A DNA stretch of 11,793 nt, taken from positions 1 through 11,793 of the forward strand of contig JAAYQH010000066.1 of NCBI GenBank assembly GCA_012519365.1. The letters run 5' to 3'. The stretch is from Planctomycetota bacterium (GTDB lineage: Bacteria > Planctomycetota > Phycisphaerae > Sedimentisphaerales > Anaerohalosphaeraceae). The translations under genes were made by a program, and so were the position numbers. Positions 6,462 to 11,793 of this stretch are shown piece after piece. The stretch's first letter is position 1. Each line of letters begins with the position of its first letter. A model generated the notes under the pieces. That model was given only the letters and a program-made list of their open reading frames with translations, did not search any database and had not been told where the DNA came from.

Positions 6462-8234
6462 ATGAAAACACGCAGTCAACTCTTAGGGATGGTGATGGTG
6501 TGCCTGTGTGTGGCCGCCGGGCACGGGGAACCGGTCGCTGTGGACGGGGCAGTCACCTCGGTCATCGTCTATCGGGGCCAGGCGCTGGTGACACGCAGCC
6601 TGACGCTGCCGCCGGGAACCGATGAAATGGAATTGCTGGTCGAACATCTGCCGGAAAAGATTCTGCCGGAAAGCATATACGCCCAATCGGACGGTTCCCT
6701 TTCCGTGCTGAGTGTGCGGTATCGGGAACAGGTAACCCCCGAAGACACACGCGACCAGGCCATTGCGTTACGAGAACAAATCGAGCAGACCCGGCGAACA
6801 CTGTGGGCGGTCAATCGCAATCGTGACTATATGGACGCGCGATGGAAACTGTACGAAAGCCAGTGGAAGCTCAGTATCGACGCGGCCAATCGGGACGCCA
6901 ACGCCAGTGTGCTCGATGTCGATGGGTTTGAGCAATATGTTACTTTTCTTGATGAAAAAAACGCACAGATTCACGCCGCATGTGTGCAGCTGGAAGCGGA
7001 ACGCAAAGACCTGGAAAAACAGATCGCCGAGTTGGAAAAGCAGCTTGCAGAACTGTCCAAAGGACGGCAGGCGGTCAATCGCCAGGCCCTGGTGTATATC
7101 ACCGGCCGCCAACAAAGTCACGGCCAAATCCAATTGAGTTATCTGGTACGCGACGCAAACTGGCAGCCGCAATACAACCTGCGTGCGGCGCCGGGGCCCG
7201 CAACCACCACGGTCGAATACAACGCGGTTGTCTATCAGTCCAGCGGTGAGGACTGGCTTAATGCCGAACTGGCGTTGAGCACGGCCGAGCCCACCATGGT
7301 CTCGGCGCCGCCCGGATTGGTACCGATGAAAGTCACCCTTGGCCATCTTACCGCCGACCGGCTTGAAATGCCCCGCGCAGTGGCGGCACAAATGAAGGAA
7401 AGCTTCTCCGATCGAGGCGCGGCGTTTGATTCCCTGGTGCGCAGCCGATCCGAGCATATCGCCCAAGGCATCAAAGCCGAACGCGAGCTGAACACGATCG
7501 CTATCAGCAATCAGATGATCGAACTGGAGGCGGACCGCCGGACGCTGATGGCCCTGAAAGAACGCGTCGCGGCTGTACGCAGAACCGAAGGTGTCAGTGT
7601 TATGTACAGCCTGAAAGGCAAACTCACCCTGCCCAGTCGTACCGAACAGCAGATTCTGAATATCGCATCATTCGCGTGTCCGGCTGAGTTTGTTTTTGTG
7701 GCCAGTCCTTTGCTGACCGATTACGTCTATCTGCAGGCTGACATCACCAATACCGGCGATATCATCCTGCTGCCCGGCCCGGCTTCGATGTTCCGCAACG
7801 GCGAATTCGTAGGCCGCTCCGAGATGAAACTGGTCACCGGCGGCCAGACATTCGTCGCCAGTTTCGGAATCGATTCGCAGATTCAGGTGGTCCGTGAATT
7901 CGCAGACACGAAAACCGACGAACAGCTCGGCAGCCGCACAAGTGAACATCATTATCGCTTTGCACTGAGCAATTACAAAAGCACACCGGTCTGCCTGCGG
8001 CTTCTGGATCGGATTCCCTGGACGGAAAACAACGCCCTGATGATCGAAATCAAGGAAACCTCGCATCCCTTAAGCCAGGATCCTGAATATGTGCGCACGG
8101 AAAAGCCCAAGGGCATCCTGCGATGGGATTTGCAACTGGCACCGCATACCAGCGGCACCGAGGCGACAATCCTGACCTACGTTTATACGATGAAGTACGA
8201 TAAATCGCTGTCGGTGGTTCCCGGCACCGACTAA
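6462..8234 (+). CDS. Secreted MuiA-family protein (DUF4140/DUF4139, mucoidy inhibitor A-like)
   Basis: This 590-residue protein has an N-terminal signal peptide (MKTRSQLLGMVMVCLCVAAG, cleavage near residue 22) and is probably exported. Residues 25-125 (DGAVTSVIVYRGQALVTRSLTLPPG onward) match the DUF4140 N-terminal domain. Residues 95-205 contain helical, coiled-coil-like stretches, notably the Glu/Lys/Leu-rich 175-200. From about 215 (GQIQLSYLVRDANWQPQYNLRA) to the end is the DUF4139 domain. This order is that of the mucoidy inhibitor A family; its molecular function is not established, although the family name comes from an effect on mucoid (polysaccharide) phenotype. The ATG at 6462 is chosen because of the signal peptide and the AAAGGA ribosome binding site eight bases upstream; an upstream in-frame TTG would place 36 non-hydrophobic residues ahead of the signal peptide. 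It is monocistronic, divergent from the two-component operon, and followed by a strong terminator. Confidence 0.9.
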   Translation: MKTRSQLLGMVMVCLCVAAGHGEPVAVDGAVTSVIVYRGQALVTRSLTLPPGTDEMELLVEHLPEKILPESIYAQSDGSLSVLSVRYREQVTPEDTRDQAIALREQIEQTRRTLWAVNRNRDYMDARWKLYESQWKLSIDAANRDANASVLDVDGFEQYVTFLDEKNAQIHAACVQLEAERKDLEKQIAELEKQLAELSKGRQAVNRQALVYITGRQQSHGQIQLSYLVRDANWQPQYNLRAAPGPATTTVEYNAVVYQSSGEDWLNAELALSTAEPTMVSAPPGLVPMKVTLGHLTADRLEMPRAVAAQMKESFSDRGAAFDSLVRSRSEHIAQGIKAERELNTIAISNQMIELEADRRTLMALKERVAAVRRTEGVSVMYSLKGKLTLPSRTEQQILNIASFACPAEFVFVASPLLTDYVYLQADITNTGDIILLPGPASMFRNGEFVGRSEMKLVTGGQTFVASFGIDSQIQVVREFADTKTDEQLGSRTSEHHYRFALSNYKSTPVCLRLLDRIPWTENNALMIEIKETSHPLSQDPEYVRTEKPKGILRWDLQLAPHTSGTEATILTYVYTMKYDKSLSVVPGTD

Positions 8235-8258
8235 GCCAAGGCCAGCGCCCTCCATCAG

Positions 8259-8322
8259 GCCGCGGCCGGGCAGGGGTGTATCAAAAATCAACACGATACA
8301 TCAAGTCCGGTCGCGGCTTTTT
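8259..8322 (+). terminator. Two-tier Rho-independent terminator of the MuiA-like gene
   Basis: An 11-bp outer stem (8259-8269 with 8307-8317; one G-U pair, otherwise perfect and GC-rich) is followed directly by TTTTT (8318-8322). Inside the 37-base loop a second stem, TGTATC/GATACA (8277-8282 with 8295-8300), stacks a further hairpin. It begins 24 bases after the MuiA-like stop codon. The compound fold is larger than a standard terminator hairpin, but the U-tract and location make termination the best reading. Confidence 0.75.
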
Positions 8323-8323
8323 G

Positions 8324-8351
8324 TTGAAGTCCGTATCCGGCGCGTTATAAT
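8324..8351 (+). promoter_or_regulatory. folD promoter
   Basis: TTGAAG (8324-8329), a 16-base spacer and a perfect TATAAT (8346-8351) form a sigma70-like promoter. The -35 begins one base after the preceding gene's terminator U-tract. Transcription would start near 8358, giving a leader of about 65 bases to the folD ATG. No known riboswitch was recognised in that leader. Confidence 0.6.
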
Positions 8352-8422
8352 CGCCCCTGTCGGAATTCAAAACAAAAGTCCATTTCGTCAAGCGTCTGAA
8401 ACTGAAACTTCAGGGGTCTGAG

Positions 8423-9316
8423 ATGACAGCAAAAATCATTGACGGCAAGCAGGTGGCCGCCCAGATGCGGGCGGAACTGAAAGACAAAGTCGCACAACTC
8501 AAGAGCAAAGGCATCACCCCCGGTCTGGCGGTGATTCTGGTCGGCCAAGACCCTGCCTCTCAATCGTATGTCACGGCCAAGGAGAAGGCCTGCGCGGAAA
8601 TCGGGATGCACTCGGACGACAACCGGCTGCCGGCCGAAACAACGCAGGAAGCATTGCTGGAGTTGATCGCTCACTTCAACACAGACCCCAAAATTCACGG
8701 CATTCTCGTACAGCTCCCACTGCCCAAACACATCAATGAAGATCAGGTACTGCTGGCGATTGATCCGAACAAAGATGTCGATGGCTTTCATCCGGTCAAT
8801 GTCGGACGGATGGTGGTCGGTCAGGACGCCTTTTTGCCCTGTACGCCGCACGGGGTCATTCAACTGCTGCTGCGAAGCGGCGTGGAACTGGCCGGCGCCG
8901 AAGTAGTCATTGTCGGACGCAGCAACATCGTCGGCAAGCCGCTGGCCAATATGCTCATCCAAAAAAGCCGCACCGGCAACGCGACGGTAACCGTCTGTCA
9001 CACCCGCACCAAAAATATCGCCGAGCACACCCGCCGCTCGGACATCGTCATCGCCGCCGCCGGCCGACCGAACACCATCACTGCCGAAATGGTCAAAGAC
9101 GGCGTGGTCATTATCGACGTCGGCGTCAATCGCGTTGAGGACGCCGCCAAAAAGAAAGGCTATCGGCTGGTCGGCGATGTGGACTTCCCGGCCGTCAGCC
9201 AAAAGGCGAGTCTGATTACCCCCGTCCCCGGCGGCGTCGGCCCCATGACGATTACAATGCTGCTGTATAATACCGTTCTGTCGGCGGAAAAAACGTTGAA
9301 GGCGTTGTCCTCGTAG
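8423..9316 (+). CDS. folD: Bifunctional methylenetetrahydrofolate dehydrogenase / methenyltetrahydrofolate cyclohydrolase
   Basis: This cytosolic enzyme of one-carbon metabolism interconverts 5,10-methylene-, 5,10-methenyl- and 10-formyl-tetrahydrofolate with NAD(P). At 297 residues it has normal length. Catalytic residues are in place: Tyr49 and Lys53 in SYVTAK, Gln97 in GILVQLPLP, and Asp120 in [13 protein letters not shown]. The Rossmann dinucleotide-binding site is [18 protein letters not shown] at 161-178, and the C-terminal signature is [12 protein letters not shown] at 265-276. The ATG at 8423 has an AGGGG ribosome binding site six bases upstream. The gene is alone on its strand, between the MuiA-like terminator and a convergent operon, and nothing nearby is functionally related, which is common for this housekeeping gene. 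Nothing in the protein looks degenerate. Confidence 0.97.
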   Translation: MTAKIIDGKQVAAQMRAELKDKVAQLKSKGITPGLAVILVGQDPASQSYVTAKEKACAEIGMHSDDNRLPAETTQEALLELIAHFNTDPKIHGILVQLPLPKHINEDQVLLAIDPNKDVDGFHPVNVGRMVVGQDAFLPCTPHGVIQLLLRSGVELAGAEVVIVGRSNIVGKPLANMLIQKSRTGNATVTVCHTRTKNIAEHTRRSDIVIAAAGRPNTITAEMVKDGVVIIDVGVNRVEDAAKKKGYRLVGDVDFPAVSQKASLITPVPGGVGPMTITMLLYNTVLSAEKTLKALSS

Positions 9317-9327
9317 CGACAGGCTAC
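9313..9327. repeat. Hairpin joining the two convergent stop codons
   Basis: GTAGC (9313-9317), a five-base loop and GCTAC (9323-9327) form a short stem that contains the TAG stop of folD on the plus strand and the TAG stop of the CvpA-like gene on the minus strand. No T-run is present on either side, so it is not a canonical terminator. With only seven bases between the coding regions, the two transcripts probably overlap at their 3' ends. Confidence 0.4.
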
Positions 9328-9914
9328 CGCCCGCCCTGCTGAACAGACGGCACGACACCGGCATCGGTCCGCGACGGCTCGTCGCTGAGGGAAATCAGGA
9401 TTTCGATGCACTTTTCCGAATCGCCGTAAAAACACTCGAGCGAATAGTCGGCGATAAAATTGCAGGTCTTGACCACCGCCGGCACCGAATAGCGGCTGAG
9501 CGTATCGTACCGACAGAACTCAGGAAGGCCTTTGTTGCGTGAAAACGGCATGATACACACCAACAGAAAAAGCATGCCGGTAAGAATATAACCGAACAGA
9601 AAACCGCAAATCCCACCGCCAAGGCGATCAATCAGAGGCGGAAAATAATCCAGGTCATCGCGCAAAAAATAATAGTACGCCGTCAGCCACAGGAACAGAA
9701 AAACCAGCAGCGTCATACCGAACACACAACCGGCAGCATAATAGGGCGACTGCTCCAGGCCGTGGCTGATGCGTACGATTTTCGGAGTCGCCAGCACGCC
9801 GATATAGACCGAAAACATCAGACAAAACAGCGTGGCGAACATCGCATACAGGCCTTTTTTGACCCCCAGCCAGCCCAATAACACGCCGACCCCTATCAAC
9901 ACACAAAGTACCAT
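9324..9914 (-). CDS. CvpA-family-like membrane protein
   Basis: This small integral inner-membrane protein of 196 residues has four hydrophobic segments (about 2-18, 25-43, 60-82 and 99-123) and a polar C-terminal tail of about 70 residues. The pattern PPLIDRLGGGICGFLFGYILTG before the fourth helix resembles the DR-x-GG-x-x-G-x-x-x-G signature region of the CvpA (colicin V production) family. Family members are poorly understood and have been linked to envelope homeostasis and colicin export. The start at 9914 is chosen because AAGGA lies six bases upstream. The in-frame ATG at 9920 directly abuts that site and has no room for a ribosome binding site. It follows the GspE-like gene almost without gap, so the two are co-transcribed. 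A divergent CvpA-like assignment is the best fit; the specific role is unknown. Confidence 0.75.
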   Translation of the reverse strand: MVLCVLIGVGVLLGWLGVKKGLYAMFATLFCLMFSVYIGVLATPKIVRISHGLEQSPYYAAGCVFGMTLLVFLFLWLTAYYYFLRDDLDYFPPLIDRLGGGICGFLFGYILTGMLFLLVCIMPFSRNKGLPEFCRYDTLSRYSVPAVVKTCNFIADYSLECFYGDSEKCIEILISLSDEPSRTDAGVVPSVQQGGR

Positions 9915-9923
9915 CGCCATTCC

Positions 9924-11546
9924 TTACAATTGAGAAGTTACCCGTTTGATTTCTTTGAGGCAGGTCTGCCCTTCTATTACCTTCTGCATGCCGATTTTGC
10001 GAAGCGTCGCGTAAAACTGCTGATCGCCTTTTTCCTTCAACTCCCCGGCGGAGATCGTTTGGTTGCACAGCATCTGCCGCAGGGCATCGTCCATATACAT
10101 CACATCCATCAGGGCCGTTCGCCCATAATAGCCGGTGCCGGCGCAATGGCCGCAGCCGTGAGCCTCCAGCAGCAATTTGGCGTCAAGATGACTTCTTTCG
10201 CAATACTCCACCTGACTTTGCGAAAGGGTGGCCGGCCCTTTGCAATACGGACACAGACGTCGAATCAGCCGCTGGGAAATAATCACCTTTAACGCCGAGG
10301 CAATCAGCAAGGGACGCACCCCCAAATCCATCAGGCGAACAATGGCGGCCATATTGCTGCTGCTGTGCATCGTCGCCATCACCAGATGCCCTGTCTGGGC
10401 GGCCTGAAGCGCGATCTGTGCCGTCTCACTGTCGCGGATTTCGCCGATGCAAATAACGTCCGGATCCTGACGCAGAACACTGCGCAATGCGCTGGCAAAG
10501 GTAACCCCCGCTCGCGTATTAATCTCAATCTGGCTGAGATTGGCAATCACATGCTCGATGGGGTCTTCAATCGTAATCACGTTACGCTGAGCGAAATCCA
10601 CCGTCTGAAGCAAGCCGTACAACGTCGTGGTCTTGCCGCTGCCGGTCGGGCCGCAGACCAGCACCATCCCCGAGGGCTGCTCAACAATCTGCTTGAGCAA
10701 TTTAATTTGCTCCGGTGAAAAACCGATCTCGGACGGCTTCATCGGCCCCTTGGTCTGATCAAGAATACGTATCGCCAGTTTTTCGCCGCCGAGGACGCCC
10801 GAACTGGCCATACGAAAATATACCTGTCCTTCCGGCAGCCGGGCCATAAACGCCCCATCCTGAGGACGCCGCTTTTCGGCAATGTCCATCCCGGAAATGG
10901 CCTTGAGACTGTTGATAATCGGCTGAGCCTTTTGAGCGGGCAGAACGTCATATTCGCGCAGAAACCCATCCACACGAAAGCGAACGGCATAGTGAGAGTC
11001 GCCCTTCGGGTCAATCAGAATATCGCTGGCACGGCTTTGAATCGCATCCAGCGTCATCTTCTCGGTGCGGATTTGTGTTTCGTATTCGTGGCTTCGCGAG
11101 CGAATCTGGCGGGAATACACATCGGCGAATACCCGTCCGGTCGTATCCATCAACTCAATCGCGGGGGCATTGTGCACAACACGGCGTTTGGGCTTGCGGT
11201 GCCCGACAATTGAATCCATCACATACCGCGGCACATCGCGTATGTCAAGGTCGCCTTCGGACAAGCGGCGGATGGTGTCGGCAATGAACAACACGATCAA
11301 TGCCAACGGCCCGATCGCCAGTGCCGCCAGGTTGAAATAGGACCGATAAGTATTTGAAATCAACCCGCTGGCATCGGACCGTTTAACGGAATACAGACAC
11401 AGATAAAACCAGCCAAGAAAAAATGTGATTTTTAGGATGCTAAACGGCAATGCGAACTCATCGCCCACGCTCAGGCAGCGGCCCAGCATCGTCGAATAAT
11501 TCAATCCCCCCAACAGTCCGGCTGCTGCCAGTCCCGTTGGTTCCAT
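9924..11546 (-). CDS. Membrane-anchored GspE/PulE/PilB-type secretion ATPase
   Basis: This 540-residue protein ends in a complete type II secretion / type IV pilus assembly ATPase domain: LDAIQSRASDILIDP entry motif (about 166-180), Walker A GPTGSGKT at 299-306, Asp box TIEDPIEH at 325-332, Walker B ICIGEIRD at 365-372 with catalytic Glu369, and His box GHLVMATMHS at 386-395. The CxxC pairs Cys432/Cys435 and Cys465/Cys468 would bind zinc, as in GspE. The N-terminus is unusual. Instead of the soluble N1E/MshEN domain it has two predicted membrane helices (about 33-52 and 71-90) and a linker, which would tether the ATPase to the membrane. The ATG at 11546 is preceded by GGAGG at an eight-base spacing; an earlier TTG would overlap that site. 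A CvpA-like gene follows after three bases. No pseudopilin, GspF or secretin gene lies in the window, so which machine it drives is open. Confidence 0.92.
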   Translation of the reverse strand: MEPTGLAAAGLLGGLNYSTMLGRCLSVGDEFALPFSILKITFFLGWFYLCLYSVKRSDASGLISNTYRSYFNLAALAIGPLALIVLFIADTIRRLSEGDLDIRDVPRYVMDSIVGHRKPKRRVVHNAPAIELMDTTGRVFADVYSRQIRSRSHEYETQIRTEKMTLDAIQSRASDILIDPKGDSHYAVRFRVDGFLREYDVLPAQKAQPIINSLKAISGMDIAEKRRPQDGAFMARLPEGQVYFRMASSGVLGGEKLAIRILDQTKGPMKPSEIGFSPEQIKLLKQIVEQPSGMVLVCGPTGSGKTTTLYGLLQTVDFAQRNVITIEDPIEHVIANLSQIEINTRAGVTFASALRSVLRQDPDVICIGEIRDSETAQIALQAAQTGHLVMATMHSSSNMAAIVRLMDLGVRPLLIASALKVIISQRLIRRLCPYCKGPATLSQSQVEYCERSHLDAKLLLEAHGCGHCAGTGYYGRTALMDVMYMDDALRQMLCNQTISAGELKEKGDQQFYATLRKIGMQKVIEGQTCLKEIKRVTSQL

Positions 11547-11578
11547 CTCTGCTGCCTCCAAAACATTGGTTAACTCCT

Positions 11579-11606
11579 ATTGTATAGAAAAAACGGCCAA
11601 ACGCAA
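11579..11606 (-). promoter_or_regulatory. Promoter of the GspE-like/CvpA-like operon
   Basis: On the minus strand TTGCGT (11601-11606), a 16-base spacer and TACAAT (11579-11584) make a plausible sigma70-like promoter. Transcription would start near 11572, about 25 bases before the GspE-like ATG, and leaves its GGAGG site inside the transcript. Confidence 0.45.
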
Positions 11607-11628
11607 CAGCATTTTCCCAAAAAGCCGT
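11588..11628 (-). terminator. Possible terminator of the GAF-domain gene
   Basis: On the minus strand ACGGC (11624-11628) pairs with GCCGT (11593-11597) across a 26-base loop and runs into a T-run (11588-11593). It starts 23 bases after the GAF gene's stop. The stem is short and the loop long, so it would be weak. It also overlaps the -35 and spacer of the next operon's promoter, so read-through is plausible. Confidence 0.3.
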
Positions 11629-11650
11629 CACCTGTCAGCATTAGAAGGGA

Positions 11651-11793
11651 TTACTCCGCCTCGCTGTAGATCATCGCGGCAATACGCTCCAGGTACACCG
11701 CATCCACGCTATCAAAGGTATTCAATTTGTCGCTGTCGGCATCCAGGACGGCTCGAATACGGCCCTGCCTGTCGCGACACGGCACAACCACCG
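11651..11793 (-). CDS. GAF-domain protein, 3' end only (free methionine-(R)-sulfoxide reductase-like)
   Basis: The last 46 residues of a gene entering from the right edge are visible, ending in TAA at 11651-11653. They read through VVVPCRDRQGRIRAVLDADS and then FDSVDAVYLERIAAMI, the closing strands and helix of a GAF domain. The pattern VVP-x-x-D-x-x-G-x-x-x-x-VLD-x-DS followed by FD-x-x-D-x-x-YLE is close to the C-terminus of the small free methionine-(R)-sulfoxide reductases (YebR/fRMsr type), which repair oxidised free methionine in the cytosol. The catalytic cysteines would lie outside the window, so a different single-GAF protein cannot be excluded. Confidence 0.7.
   Translation of the reverse strand, partial: VVVPCRDRQGRIRAVLDADSDKLNTFDSVDAVYLERIAAMIYSEAE

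Noticed and set aside
6768..7466. A 232-codon minus-strand open frame inside the MuiA-like gene
   Set aside because: It is the complement of a well-supported DUF4140/DUF4139 coding region, with no ribosome binding site or recognisable domain.
8352..8422. Possible tetrahydrofolate riboswitch before folD
   Set aside because: The leader is only about 65 bases and I could not find the conserved core of that riboswitch; an ordinary promoter and ribosome binding site explain the region.
8345..9364. A 339-codon minus-strand open frame across folD
   Set aside because: It is antisense to an intact folD with all catalytic residues; the predicted peptide is Asp/Gly/Arg-rich without motifs and reads through the folD promoter.

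Overview
The window looks like a bacterial chromosome segment of moderate GC content. The gene mix (a membrane-anchored GspE/PulE-type ATPase, a MuiA-like DUF4140/DUF4139 protein, an outsized flippase, and a sensor kinase with a very large Gln/Ala-rich extracytoplasmic part) resembles planctomycetes, perhaps Phycisphaerae. That placement is an inference from protein character; no rRNA or other marker gene lies in the window.

Left part (1-3202, all minus strand): the end of a surface-polysaccharide type locus. A strong sigma70-like promoter (3141-3169) precedes a 634-residue Wzx/MATE-type flippase with an unusual insert of about 125 residues. It overlaps by ATGA an asparagine-synthase-like gene that lacks the N-terminal nucleophilic cysteine and runs off the left edge.

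Middle (3203-6461): a two-component pair transcribed leftward, an OmpR/PhoB-type response regulator followed by a membrane sensor histidine kinase. It is preceded by an intergenic region of about 380 bp. That region holds two 20-bp repeats exactly 50 bp apart, several small hairpins, a candidate promoter, and a small upstream reading frame that stops one base before the regulator. The same region carries the promoter of a divergent, secreted MuiA-like (mucoidy inhibitor A family) protein, 6462-8234. The layout suggests, without proving, that the two-component system responds to or controls an envelope or polysaccharide function.

Right part (8235-11793): a long two-tier Rho-independent terminator ends the MuiA-like gene, and a promoter directly behind it serves folD (one-carbon/folate metabolism, plus strand). 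folD converges on a minus-strand two-gene operon, a membrane-anchored GspE/PulE-like ATPase followed by a CvpA-like membrane protein. The 3' end of a GAF-domain gene, resembling free methionine-(R)-sulfoxide reductase, enters from the right edge on the minus strand.

No tRNA, rRNA, CRISPR array, insertion sequence or integrase was seen. The least explained items are the structured leader before the response regulator, the flippase insert, and the membrane-anchored secretion-type ATPase.
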